From positions 39,894,133 to 39,958,132 of the forward strand of contig JAVMKO010000005.1 in NCBI GenBank assembly GCA_032164245.1: DNA of 64,000 nt, written 5' to 3'. Positions 45,515-58,355 of this stretch are shown here, piece by piece (positions within the stretch are counted from its first letter, which is position 1; every line of letters starts with the position of its first letter). The notes beneath the pieces are model-generated. The model ran no database searches, was not told where the DNA came from, and worked only from the letters and a program-made list of their open reading frames with translations. This DNA is from Sternotherus odoratus. Lineage: Eukaryota; Chordata; Testudines; Kinosternidae. Made by a program: the position numbers and the translations under genes.

Positions 45515-46264
45515 TATATTTATTTTTATCCACCCTGTCTCCTGCCTTCTGCAGGGGGCACATGGGCAGCACCTGAGACTCCTTCACCCTTCCCTCCTTG
45601 GTTTCTCAGTGCATTCACTGCCCTCTGTACCCATTCCTCCACAGCTCCTGCTTTGTCTCTCATTACAGAAGACAGGTTATGAGTAACTGTCCAGGGAAGG
45701 GAAGGGAGGGAGCCTTAGGAGGCCAGAAGATGTTCCAACATCTGCATCAGCACCCCGGTTCACACTTGTGCAGTCAAAACCTCAGGGAGTTGGGAAGCAT
45801 GAAGGGGGAAGACCAGGGAAACTGCAGGGAGAGGGGAAGGAGAGAAAGGGCTCAAAGGGAAGAGTGAGTGGGGAACTGGACCCTGACGATATGGAGAAAA
45901 GGGTCTGCCGCCTGCACCTAAAACTCTATTTGCCTATGGACTCAGTATGCAACTGTTATGCAAGCAAGATTGCCAGGGTTTCTGATGGGCCTTCTTATGA
46001 TGAACTCACATTGAAACACACTAAATGCTAATGGCCAAAAACAATCAGTAAGGCTAGGATTTTCAAAAGAGCACAAGAACACCAGGCATCCAACTTTAAT
46101 TGAATTTCAGTGGGATCTGGGTGTCTAATTCCCTTGGTCTCTTTTGAAACTCCCAGCTTAAGAGGCAAAGGGAAAGAAATAAGGAGTGGAAGTGTGCTAG
46201 CCAAAACATGCGCCCGGCTCCCCCAAATCTGAGAGAAATAGGTTAAAATGGAAGCCGTATTAAA

Positions 46265-46665
46265 TAAAGAAAGCCAGGAATACTTGTAGCACCTTAGAGA
46301 CTAACCAGTTTATTTCAGCATAAGCTTTCATGAGCTATAGCTCACTTCATCGAATGCATAGAATGGAACAGAAGTAAAATGCATTTATACACACAGAAAG
46401 AAAAAGAAAAAAATTGTACATTAGCATACCAATTTCTAAGAGGGCTGTTAAATGTAGATTAGCCCTCTTAGCTAATGTACAATTTTTTTTCTTTTTCTTT
46501 CTTTGTGTGTGTATAAATGCATTTTACTTCTGTTCCATTCTATGCATCCGATGAAGTGAGCTATAGCCCACAAAAGCTTATGCTGAAATAAACTGGTTAG
46601 TCTCTAAGGTGCTACAAGTATTCCTGGCTTTCTTTACGGATACAGACTAACACGGCTGCTATTCT
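46265..46665. repeat. Penelope-like tail-to-tail palindrome
   Basis: Two copies of the same Penelope-like tail lie in inverted orientation (46265-46451 and 46464-46636), with a 12-bp loop inside CTAAGAGGGCT and AGCCCTCTTAG. Arm 1 has an extra 11 bp or so near 46430. Each arm contains CGATGAAGTGAGCTATAGC, a hairpin followed by GAAA or AAAA, then AAGCTTATGCTG. The right arm runs on to ACAGACTAACACGGCTGCTA. Confidence 0.85.
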
Positions 46666-47129
46666 TGAACATATTAAATAAAGAAAATGTAATTGCCACC
46701 TACTGGTGCGATGTGGAACTGAATTCATTTGTATATTTATCATCAAACATTTATTATAAAGGCCTAATTTTTAAAAAAGCCCATGACTTTACAAGTGCTT
46801 TAACTGGCCATCAAAAACCCTTTTTTTCCATATCTGCCCCTTACTTAACGTAGTAACTCCTAGCAAACATATCTTAACAGTACAATACCAAAGATTCACC
46901 TTAGTCTTGCTTAATTGGACTTGATACTGAAGTATTCCCCTCAGCTAGGACAAGAAGGCTTTCCAGAGATCTAATATGAAGTCTAGCATGAGTAACCTAG
47001 GCAGAAACCCACCAGCAGTAACCACAGCATTAACCTCAAATATTTTATAACAAAAATACTCAAGTATTTACAGCAGTGGCACTATGCATAAAACAGCTAA
47101 TCCATCGTGGTCACTGGGATTGAGGGTAG

Positions 47130-47646
47130 CGTAAGCAGCAGCAACTCCGATTGATGGGGTTTGAGGTGCAGGAGGGTGCTCTGGGCTGGGATTGAAGGAT
47201 TTGAAGGATGGGAGGGGGATCAGGGCTAGGGATGGGTGTGAGCTTGGGGTGCAGGCTCCAGGAGGTGCTTACCAGAAGCAGTGACATGTCTCCTCTCCAG
47301 CTCCTACACAGAGGCACGGCCAGGCAGCTCTGTACGCTGCCCATCTGCAAGCACCCTCCTCACAGCTCCCGGAAGCAGCGCCATGCCCCCATTCAGCTCC
47401 TATGCAGCTCCCATTGGCCATGGTTCCCAGAGCTGCGGAGGGTGGCGCTTGGGGCGGGGGCCGCATGAGGAGACCTCATAGCCCTGGCTGCCCCTACGCA
47501 TAGGAGCCAGAGTGGGGGACACACCATTACTTCTGGAAGCTGCATAGAAAGCCCCCGGCCCCATTTCCCAGTGGAAGCTCGACGGCCGGATTAAAAGGTC
47601 AGACGGGCCAGATGTGGTCCACAGCCCGTAGTTTGCCCACATCTGT
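47130..47646. mobile_element. hAT element, right end retained
   Basis: The right terminus is GCCCGTAGTTTGCCCACATCTG, preceded by GGTCAGACGGGCCAGATGTG. The left terminus is not clear. The 47110-47640 ORFs on both strands are not supported as genes. Confidence 0.5.
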
Positions 47647-49591
47647 TCTAGCTCAATACTGGAAGATTCTCTGAAGATATATAGCTACATTTTGAGGATC
47701 TGTAAAACTGCAAGTCAAGGTACTGGACCCAACAAAGGGAAGCAATGGAGAAAAGGTTACCAGAAACAAAAAAGGATGTATGTTTCTGGTTTAGATTTTG
47801 CTAAATATACAGTATCTGGAACTTGGGTAGCTTTTGTGTAGTTTACATTAAAACTAATCACCCTCATACCAAAGACTGATGTTGCCAGCCTCAAAAAGTG
47901 ATTGTAAAAGTGACTGCATTTTAAGAAAGTCAAGAGCAATAAATGCATACACATCAACTGTATGTTCTTATTCTGCAATTGATGCCACAACACCAACAAC
48001 AAATTCTGCTTTGTTACTTTGTTTAAGTTTTGTGATCTCTTTTCAGTATACAAACAGTGCCTGAGACCTAGATATACAAACAGAAGTTCATTTAGGGCAC
48101 CATACAAACACACATCACCATTGAAAAGTCAATGACTACCAACCATTACCACATGCTAGTATCAGATACTAGAGTATTTTCCTATATTTAGGATAAGAGA
48201 ACAGTGATATTTGCCTGGTAATGACTGGTAAATGCGGTCTGTGAAAAATGGAAATAGGAATACAAAAAAAGGTTTTACAGTAAGTTTATTTTGTAGATTT
48301 CTCAAAATCATGGCAAAGTTTACCACAAGGATGCTGAACACATTAAATTAATTTAGGAGGAAACAGACATGAACATGAGGCACACTCACTGACTATAGCC
48401 AGAAACCATTATCTTACACAGATATGTGCTCTAGGATAGATGTTGGCTGGCTATTAAGTAGTCAAAATTTGGATTATTATTTGGAAAGGACAACAACTGG
48501 TATTTCTTCTATTAGAAAGTATTTTTGCTGTTCTAAAGAGTTACTAAACCAGATCCATCCAGTCTGGTAGTGTGCCTCAAACAGTGGCAGATAAATCCAA
48601 ACTACTGCCCCATAACACAACATTTGAATCAATGTGGGATCAGGGATGAAAGAGAAAAACATTCTCCCAATCTAATTTGTGTAGGTGATATGATGTACTA
48701 CCAGTATTATACAGACCATAAATCCACTGATTAGACTGAAAATCCAGTCTCCTTCATGCATGCTATTATCAAATGTTCCTCTGAAAGCCAGTAAAGCAGT
48801 TTTATTCTAACAAAAGGAGATTAAGAAAGTGGAATGAATAACAAAATTCCAGCTTTCTGTGCATTTTGAAGAAATCAAACTTCTCTTTTCAGCCCCCTCA
48901 CCATGACACCAGACAATTTTCAACAGAGGAAAAAAGAAAAGTCAGCTGTGTTTCCATGATGCAGACATCAATGTATCACAGTATAAACACCAGAAAGGTG
49001 ACAGTAAACCACTCCACGGTCTTTTGGGATATAACCATTTTGCTTTGGTTGGAGGAGAGAGGAAATAAAAAAAATATATTTATTATATATATACCAAAGC
49101 AAACTGTGCTCAGCAGTTCTATGAAGTCCGGCACCAAGAGGTCTCCTGAAACTGACTACAGAATGTGCTGTAGCAGATAATCATATTACCTACTGTATCC
49201 TGAGTAATAATAATTCTTAGCTCTTCTATAGATGGTCAGTGAATCCAGAGGTCAAATGCTTAGTTTAAGCCACATAGTAGTGCAGCCCAATATAAACCTA
49301 TACATATTAACAAATTCCTTAAACCTCTTTATCACACAGAAACATTGTGCAATTTCACAATGCAATAGTGTGCTCCATATCCTATTTATACACGGGTTAC
49401 ACATCATAAATGACCAAGCCTATCTTAAACCTAAATATTTAGAAATATGTCCTTAAAGAAAAAAAACCACTATCCTACAGAATTGCTATTTTGTAGTAAT
49501 ATTTTAACAAGCAGCAGCCATTCCAGCTATGAGTGAAAATAATTTGATTACAACTGGACTGCAACAATCAAAATTACTCTATTGTACTCAC

Positions 49592-49696
49592 CTGATCTTC
49601 CTCTTCATCCTCTTCATCTTCTGCCAAACGCTGCCTGCCTACCTCATAGAGCCTGCAAACTGTATCCATGTTCATGGCATCCATGCTCCCTTGATT
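49592..49696 (-). CDS. DCAF1: DCAF1 coding exon (after the WD40 domain)
   Basis: The exon encodes 35 codons: [20 protein letters not shown] then [15 protein letters not shown]. It links the last propeller blade to the acidic tail. The acceptor is TCTTCAG| and the donor is CAG|GTGAGT, both in phase 0. Confidence 0.96.
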
Positions 49697-50494
49697 CTGA
49701 AGAAAACCCCCAACATTACAGTTAGTACCTAGTGGAACTGTTTATGCTTTCTTATGTAACTCAACTCTATCATGATCTCCATTACAGAAGAGAGGTTACG
49801 ACCAAGAACAAACAATAAAAAGGCATTTTATCTTTTTGATTTGCTACTTACATACATAGTGTAATTAGTACTAACAGTTATTCTGTTATGTTGCAAGAAT
49901 TACCTCAGGAGCAACATAAAAGGTTTGGCTTTGAGATTCTAGCATCTATGCCACTCCCAACAAAGATTCCTATCACATAATTTTATACCTCATAAACCTT
50001 CATTTTGACCATTCAACACACCCTCCATGTCCAACTTTGAGTTTGTTCACCCTCTCCAAAACTGCGTGCCAGCTTCCTCCTCTCCCACCTGAACTTTGCC
50101 AACAACCACTGCTTTAAAAACAAAGCAGTTTGTCCCAACTGGGATTTGAACTCTCCACTCTTACAGGCCAACTGCTGAGACTCTAATAGTTTGCATTGGA
50201 TCATGGCGTTACTGTTAATTGTGACTCTAAGCATAAGCCCTGCTGGTGTGTCAGGAACAGCACAGTAATCCCCAGGCAAGTATTATGGTGCTACTCTGTA
50301 TGAAGCATGAGGCAAGAGCCTTATCCAAAGTTAAAAACTGCTTCCATGCTTGGAAAGAAATGATTTTGTAATGATCCATAAATCGCTCACAATACAAAAC
50401 AAAAACAAAAACCACCAGACAACCAATATAAGCCTGTTAGCCACTCCATCGCTAGAGGTTAATGGAGAAACTCAGATCATTACAAGTTACAGAT

Positions 50495-50600
50495 GCATTG
50501 ATTAAGTCCAAAAGGGACCATCTAGTCTGACCTCCTGCATACACAGGCCATAGAATGTCATCCAGAAATTCCTGCATCAAGACCCTAACTTCAGGAAGTC
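50495..50600 (+). repeat. CR1 LINE fragment
   Basis: GGGACCATCTAGTCTGACCT, CCTGCATACACAGGCCATAG and AATTCCTGCATCAAGACCC are motifs of the CR1 family tail as found in turtles. The orientation is uncertain. Confidence 0.65.
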
Positions 50601-51064
50601 CATAGCTTTCTTCTTATCAAGAAGAAACAGGGAGGGTAAGAGAGGCCCAAATAAAAGCTCTGGGTGCACCAGAGAAAGGGAGTTTCCTTTTTTATCCAAG
50701 TTTCAATAACAAAAGACTAGAGAATCAGAATAAAAATGTATTTCTCCCTGCTTGTGAGGATGCCTCCCTCTGCAGTATATTTCTTTTAAAGCAAGACAAT
50801 GCAGATGAAGGGTTGCAAAAATTCCCCCAAAACCTGCATATGCTAGAGACAGAGACAGCACTGCATTTAAGCACAAGGGATGGGGTATAGGGAACTTATC
50901 AATACTCCCCTGTCCACATCAAAGCACCAGTGCACAAGACATCTGAGATGGATAGTAGGAGCTCCAGAACTTCCAGCTCCAATAATGGTAGGTGTTTATT
51001 TTTTTTTTAAAGCATTGCTCTCAGACCGTAGCCACAAATACTGGTATTTACTCTTCCCCAACTA

Positions 51065-51265
<201 letters not shown>

Positions 51266-51978
51266 TTAGCACATCTATCTAATGTCAACCAGCAATGGAG
51301 AAGCTTTCTAAGCTGATAATACTAAGCTAATCAGTTCACATACTGATTTCCACAGCACCCGCATCTCCATGCAAATATGGCTATGGGGTTTTCTGTGAAG
51401 GGGAGAAACCAAGTTGGCCCTCTCAACTTCCAATGAGATAGTGACTGAGATGGACAGAGGTGTGGGCCATCGTCTCTCATCTCAGCACCTGGAAGCCAGG
51501 CGCCATGTTTACTCACTCCTGTTGCTGCTGCACTGAGCTCAGCTCCAGGAGTGCTGCGGGCTGGAGGCTGAACTCAGAGACATTTGAGCTAGAGATAGGA
51601 TCAAATCCTGATGGGAGAAGGGAATGTAGGAGAGAAACATTTGATCTTTCATGAAGCTGCGCAAGTAAAGCCCAGACCATACCACTGATTATTTCTCAGA
51701 TACATATCTGACTTGTTGGAAGGAAAGCCAGAGCGGGTGACTGGAGGCCACAGATTGAGTGAGGAGAAGAAATAATTTACTGGAGCAGAAATTCTAGCTC
51801 AAGCTAGTTTAGGGTTGAAGACAAAGTTTGTGTGTGCTTGGAACAGGGCATATTAAGCAGAATTTGTTTTCCTAAGATATTGTGAGGAGGTAACAGGTGG
51901 GGTTAAATAAAGAAAAATCTAAGTCAACCTGCACCAAACCCACAAACCAACCCCTGGCAACTGCATCTTCATCCTCAC

Positions 51979-52083
51979 CTATAGGTTTATAGTCTGTTGC
52001 ATTGAATGTCCTGAAGGATGACCCAAAGGGGCTTCTCATCCTCTCTTCCAGTAGGTCATCTTCGTCATCTGCCTGCAACATAG
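51979..52083 (-). CDS. DCAF1: DCAF1 coding exon
   Basis: The exon encodes [20 protein letters not shown] and then [14 protein letters not shown], a loop of the propeller. The acceptor is TTGTCAG| and the donor is ATAG|GTGAGG. The 105 nt keep phase 1 at both ends. Confidence 0.96.
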
Positions 52084-53597
52084 CTGACAAGGGAAAGATT
52101 ATTAGGCAAGTCCATGTCTCATTTACAACACTTTCTCTAATCATTTTATGATCCTGTTAGGGTCCATACACTATGATTTTTTGTTTAGGTTTTTGTTTTC
52201 AATAATTTGGCAAAACCCCATTTAACCAACATGTACTGTCCCCAACTGCTCTTTCACAACATTGAAGGTTACGAAGATTAGCAAACAAATGGAAGCGGAT
52301 ACTTTCCCCAATCATTACAAGCCAAACTTTTGCATTACAAATCCTCTATTTTCAGTGAGCTGAATTTTAACCTTGCAAACTGATCATGGCATTACCGAGG
52401 TGACAGAAAGCTACCTAAAATATTAAATTTCCTAGCTGCCAGCAATAAAAGTAGTCATGCAGAAAAAATATGGCAATTTCATGTAAGCATGCTAGGGGCA
52501 TGCCAGAGGCAAGAGAAAGGGTAAATTCTAAGTAAACGCGATCATTAAAAAAAACAAAGGACAAACTATGAGGAAAATTTTCAAAGGCACTAATGGAGTT
52601 TGTTGACCTCTATTGACCTTTGGTGGGAGTAGACTGCCTAACTGTTCTTTGTGCCTCCTATTAAAACTTACTAAATAAACCGATTTTTTAAAAATTCTCT
52701 CCTTACATGTTATGAACAGAGGATTTGGAGTGAGGACCCCTGGGTCTCCTCTGAGCAGGGTAAAGGAGAACATCTAGTTGTTAGAAAAGGAGATTCTGAA
52801 TTTGTGACTAGGGAATGTAATTAAAGACTATCATTATGCATATGCAAAGGAGGCCTAATTAAGGTTGCACAGACCATCTTAATTGTGGCATTCCTAACTT
52901 TGAACTACTTGACATTGCAACTTAATGTTTTTTTAATGCAGCTGAGTGAGTGTTCACTCACTCTGTTCTTTAAGGCACCTGCTCACATCCCAAAGAGTCA
53001 CTGCTTTCTAGGGAATTACAACTTAATGTACTCCAAAGGGAAGCAAACTGTATCATAATATGACCATAAATTGGTTCAAAACTGCAAGAGTGGCTAGTAT
53101 ATTTCTGTATATTCCAAAATCCGCAAAAACCTCTAAAACCAGTGGTTCAGATTCCCCTTGAAGTCCGCAAATGAAGTTCAGTGGCGATGTATCCATAACA
53201 CGCTGCTCTATCCAGAAACATCAGATTAATAGGAGCTGCACTGACAGTAAAGTTCCACACTATCAAGTAGATACCACTACTACAGGAACAGGTAAAGTGT
53301 AGCCAGTGAAGTTCTAAACAACACCCTACAGAGCTGGTGGACACTACAGGTCCCCGCCATGCAATGATTGACCGTAGCTTTTATGAGTTGCAACCTCCCT
53401 TAAAAATGACTGAAGACAATTACAGCACTCTTTCCTCATGTATGTTACAAAGTACAGCCATTGGCTAGAAAAAGTTTGTTTGTCTGTTTTACTATGAACA
53501 TGAGGGAAAGAACACCCCCATTTCAGCTTCTACTGCCAAATCCATGGAGATTCAAGAGAACAACAATGCCTTGGTGCAATACTTTAGGACATCCTAC

Positions 53598-53691
53598 CTC
53601 CATACATAACTGTGCCAGTGTAGTTGAAGACTACACGGCACTGATCCAATGCAGGTACCGTGTGCAGCAAATGGAACGTTCGAAGATCCCA
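53598..53691 (-). CDS. DCAF1: DCAF1 coding exon with WDxR box
   Basis: The exon encodes [20 protein letters not shown] and then [15 protein letters not shown] is one of two WDxR motifs through which DCAF1 binds DDB1 to form the CRL4 ubiquitin ligase. The acceptor is TTTTTTCAG| and the donor is G|GTAGGA. Confidence 0.96.
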
Positions 53692-55312
53692 CTGAAAAAA
53701 GAAGTTAAGGAATAATGCACAACAAACTTTCCATTTTAACTCAATGGTGAGCAGCAGATTAATAGTGCCCAACTAATGAAGGTTACTTGCCAGGTCAGGC
53801 AAATGCTCAGCTCTCTTCTACCATCACAAGCCCTCCAGTGTGAACAAAAACTATAAACAAACATGTTGCACCAAGTCCTCAGCTGTAAACACGGTGGTTA
53901 TGATGCAGTTTTTGGTGAGGAAAGAAATGATCTCCTGAATGAGATGAAAGTGGTAAAACTACAAACACCTATGAGTCATACCTGAACAGGCAGAATACAG
54001 CACGCATCAACAGAAAACCCTCTCAACTCCCATCCTTGCTGGAGCAGTCCATATTTCCCGCTTCTCTCCTGCTTCCCTTTCTGAGTCTTAACTCCCCATC
54101 CAATCTCCATCTCACCCAATCTTTAACATAACCAGTGTCTTCCCACCAAGACTACAAAGATGTAAGAACCTTCACAATGAAAACAGAAAGAAGTTGCACT
54201 TGAGTAGAAAGCACAACTGAGAGTTAGCACAGAAAGTGTGACCCAAGTGGAAGGGAAGCTTCTAAATTAGTTCATTCAATCTAATACACAGAGAAAAAAC
54301 TCCTGCTTAAATTATGGCAGTAGAATGTCAGCAGCAGATAAGATGAGGGGCACCCAGTTTATTGCACAGAGTGCAGAATGTGTGACTGCTTGCCTTATGG
54401 CCAAATGTAGCACCCTGAGACTAGAATTATTCAGATAGACAAATATTTAGAGACAAAACACTGAAAGCTGAACCCACCTCAGAACTAGCTGTCCCAATCC
54501 TCCCTTTGGCCTGCCAGGCATAGGCTGTTCCATCCTGTTCCCCACTGGGGGCTCCACTACATGGCTCCAGCTCTGGCCCCTGAACTCACCTGCAAGGCAA
54601 CCCCTTTCCCCCCACAGCTGCAAAGAATCCTCTGGGCCAGTAGGTGTCCACTCCTCCATCTTCCTCCCACTCAAGCATTAATAAGGAGGCACATGACCCT
54701 TGCAGCGACTCCACACACACACCCCTACTCCACCCTCAGGGACTGAAAATCCTGGTTAACCCCAAATGACCATGGGGAACACATTACTCATTTGAATAAT
54801 CAGAATTTGTAGTTGAAATTTGGACAAATGCACTTCATCTGCACCTGGCATGACTGTGAACAGAGGGAAAATAAACTGAAGCGCATCTGAAAACAATCCT
54901 CTGATTGGACTAGCAGTCTGCGTGCCAGTCAAAGTCAGTCAACATGCCCTAAGTTGCCAATCCCTGCTAGCAAGGCAGAGTAGCAGTGCTCTCTTTGTGA
55001 TATTTGCTTCCCCCCAGTCTGCTGAAATCAGCTGAGTCATAAAAATGGCTCTCTACTGTCACAGAAAAATAACGTAACATTGATATCGAAACAGATAATT
55101 TAATGAAGAATGGATCATGAATATTTGTCCTTTCTACCAAATGTAGCTAAAGTGAAGCCAATGTTCTTGTTGTGCAACAAGTGTGTTTCTGTCATAAAGG
55201 AATACAACCTGAGATACCACTTTTACATGAACCACTCAACTTTCAATGACAATTATCCTTTGAACTCAGAGACAAGATGATCAAAGGTCAACTCCCTGAT
55301 CACATCTTACAA

Positions 55313-55657
55313 TTATGGAAGCAAGATGCTCATGAGTTCTGCATCACAACAGGAGATGGTTATAGCAGCTTCTCTCTGAGTGGACTGGACTCTGGCATGA
55401 AAGAGGAAGCCCTTCAGTGATTCAAAAGCTATCAGAGAGTGCATGCGGGCTGTTCTCCGGGAAATGGAAGCTGCTGAGAAGATGAAACCATTCTCGTAGC
55501 TGAAGTTGCTTATCTTAGATTGATCTCCTCCCACAGGGTAGAGCAGGGATAAGGCAGAGCAGTGAGTGAAATATTGAACATTACCACTTAGCTGGCTATA
55601 GAACTCTGACTCCCAATGTAGTCGGTCATCATGGTCAGTGACAAAGAAATTTCAGTG
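55313..55657 (-). other. Unidentified open frame, about 115 codons
   Basis: On the minus strand the frame is open from a stop at 55655-55657 to TAA at 55313-55315. It reads NFFVTDHDDRLHWESEFYSQ and onward to CCDAELMSILLP, with normal, protein-like composition. I do not recognise it. It is not part of DCAF1, whose protein runs unbroken from exon 56568-56801 to exon 53598-53691. It has no initiator near its start (first ATG at 55534, from an alternate frame start, or 55448 in frame) and no splice site that I can support. It could be a retrocopy fragment, a transposon gene remnant or chance. Confidence 0.3.
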
Positions 55658-55809
55658 TGAAACTGCAGCTAAAATCATCATTTACCTTTATCCAAATGTA
55701 ATAAATGTCCCCGAAGCTAAAAGTTTCACCTATGGACAGGCTAGCCTGTAAGTGTCCACTGGGGGGAGGGGTAAACATCTTCTGAAGCATCAGGCACTGG
55801 ATTAAGATT

Positions 55810-56355
55810 GGGTTTTTCAACCCTAATTTGGTTGCCAGAATATTTCAAACGGTGGAGTGACAGCTCCTGTGATTCCTTGTCTCCCTATCCAGGAACTGCA
55901 GCCTCTGGGGTTCCAGTGCCAAGCAGGTTTAGCCCAGCTGTTATGATGACAGGAGTCTGTGTAGGCCATTTGAGTGACTGGCACTGTAACCCCAACCCCA
56001 TGAGCCAGGTCACAACCCCATTCACCAAAATTTGGGCCAGTCAGGGAGGCGGGGCCAAACCTGAGCAGCATTGCAATCCTGGAGGTTTCAACGCCCAGAG
56101 CAGAGGGCCAAGCCCAGCCAGCCCAGCAACACAGGAGATACAGGAGCCACCACTGGGGCATTTTGGAGGGGGGGGGGGTGTGCGGGGGGGGAGGGAGGGG
56201 TGTGCTGTGAAGGACCAAGTCCCCTTAGGGGTAGGATCCAACCAAAACTACCCCAGAGCCTCTACCACCAGACTACTTACTGGGTTATGACATCCCTAAA
56301 CATTTGTAAATGGGTCCTCAGCCCAAAAAATTTGAGAACACCTGGTTTAGATGGA
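55810..56355. mobile_element. Possible hAT-type element
   Basis: The right end AAATTTGAGAACACCTGG has hAT-like form, and GGGTTTTTCAACCCTAATT near 55810 may be its partner. G-runs and C-runs fill 56160-56210. No target duplication could be confirmed. ORFs on both strands are not supported. Confidence 0.4.
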
Positions 56356-56567
56356 CTATTGATCTAACCTGCATAATTCCTATGTTCACCCTATTGAATG
56401 TATGCATTAAAGCTTCTGTTGCTATCACAGCCTGTAAAATTCTATTTCTGCTTATCATATGACACAGCCAGACAGTTATACAGGCTGCTGCAATCAGGCT
56501 ACCTGTCTGTCAGTCCAAGGTTTTATGTTTCCAGTGCATTAGTGTTACCATGGAGGTGAAAGGATAC

Positions 56568-56801
56568 AATCTCTGTGTTGACGATGACCTCTAGCCCATT
56601 AGGATGAAAAACACCACTGATGGTCATGTTGAATTTGTCAAACTTGTGAATGGCCTGTGCAGAGCGGACATCCCAGAGCACCCCATCATTTAGGACAAGG
56701 TCATCTGTGGGGTTAAAGGTGGCGCTGTTCTTCTTATAGTTGTTGGCAAGATCTGGGTTAAATAGAGTCAATAGCTTGTTGCCAGTCTGAATATCATAGA
56801 T
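56568..56801 (-). CDS. DCAF1: DCAF1 coding exon with WDxR box
   Basis: The exon encodes 78 codons: [20 protein letters not shown], then [20 protein letters not shown] and [21 protein letters not shown] is the second WDxR box. The acceptor is TAAAAG| after a long TTTTTC tract. The donor GTATCC is weak but fixed by the protein join to WDLRTF. Confidence 0.96.
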
Positions 56802-58270
56802 CTTTTAGACGAAAAAGAAAAAGAAAAAGATTAGTTAAGATTTGTAGTTCTATCAGTGCCCAACAACACTATGTACCATCCCTTCCAGAATGTTTTTGGT
56901 GATCCCCTATCACCCTAGCTTTCCTTATGCATCGCAAATGAGAGCTTGCCAATGTCAGACTCTCCCTTCCAAGGCATTAAACGTTCAGACAAAGTTCTCC
57001 AAGTGGGGGTCTGCGTTTCCCCTACATCTGGACAATGCTTAGCTCATCTGGGGCTCTCAAACATGTTTAACAAGCTTGAGGTTGGGACCAGAAAATAACC
57101 CAGTTTTGAAAAATAGGTTGCGAAGTTTCAGACAAAGGCAGCATTTAGCCAGTCTACTACAGAAATATTTAAACTAACTTTAAAGGTGATATTTACAGGC
57201 TACAAGCAAAGAAAGAGTCCACTGGCACACAATGAAGAAAACCCTGAAATATAGGAGAAGGAGTTCAAGTTCCTGGCAATTATTACACTACATGGTCTCA
57301 CTAAACTGCCCTTATTTCCCTGAAAAGGATTTTCACAACCAAAGAAGCAACCTTCATACTTTTTGTGCCTGTGACTATTTTCTCAGGGGTATTTCTCACA
57401 GTTTAGTTTCCTTTTGACCCTGCAATGAAGCCATAAGCCCGTGTTTTTTGGATATCAAGCTGTTGCCAGATGATCACATTGCAAACTCAGATTTGATTTC
57501 CCTCGAGTGCCAAAACACTGGAAGAGCTGGACAAGGATGGATAACTCATTTGTTTAAACAAAAACATACATGAAAATTAGCAAGAGTGGCAAGGAAAATG
57601 ATGAACAATTTGAATAAGTATGCTTTGTGATATATTTTATCAATGTTTCTTCAGGTGAGATAATCCCTGTAATGAATTCTCTCTAGCTCTGGCATCTTCA
57701 GAGAGGAGAGGAACCCCTCAGATTGTAGGATTTTCATGGCCTGATATGTGCAAGATGCTGAGATTGTATTATGAAAAATACACAGATAATTTTAAACTAA
57801 TTTATCTATCATTGTAAAGCAAGCTCATTTTGTGCATTCCTGCTGGAAAACTTCCAATATCCCATTTCCCTCAACTGCTGGTGAAGTACTCTTTATGGCA
57901 AAACCTTTCATTTATAAAAAGCTGCTATCACTTCTTCACAGCTGCATGTGTTACAGTACAATTCCCTGCAGAACATCTCTCAAATGAATGGCTTATCAGG
58001 CCAGACACTAGATATGCCCAATACAATGAGAGGCACCATATGTCTAAAAGGCAGGTGGCATACCATTCAGCATTGCATCCTAACTCAATTTTCAGGTTAT
58101 CCCAATGCTTTTAAATCCAGTGAATAAGCTAATCTACACTTTTGAAGCTGTTCCTGTAAAGCCTTTAGTTTGCCAGTTCAGCTCCACAATACCCACATCA
58201 GTTAACAGATGTATGGGCAGGAGCAGAACCTTGTCATGGCTTTAAAGAATCAATTTCAGCTGATACTTAC

Positions 58271-58355
58271 ATGGGCAATGTCCCCTTTTGTGCCAATGAC
58301 CCTATCCTGAGAGTGCTTGCTGAACTCCACATAGTGATCATCTGGGAAGGAATGC
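58271..58355 (-). CDS. DCAF1: DCAF1 coding exon
   Basis: The exon encodes [20 protein letters not shown] and then GTKGDIAH, in the WD40 propeller. The acceptor is TGTGCAG| (phase 2 in) and the donor is CAT|GTAAGT (phase 0 out). Confidence 0.96.

Larger units (their letters stand above)
25846..49591 (-). other. DCAF1: DCAF1 giant intron (23.7 kb), repeat-rich
   Basis: This intron separates the acidic exon from exon 49592-49696. It holds most of the window's transposons, listed separately. Stretches 35330-36040, 37610-38270, 38670-40090, 41150-43080, 43560-45160 and 47650-49590 show no gene and no repeat that I can name. The predicted protein is contiguous across the intron, so no coding exon is missing. 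Confidence 0.7.
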
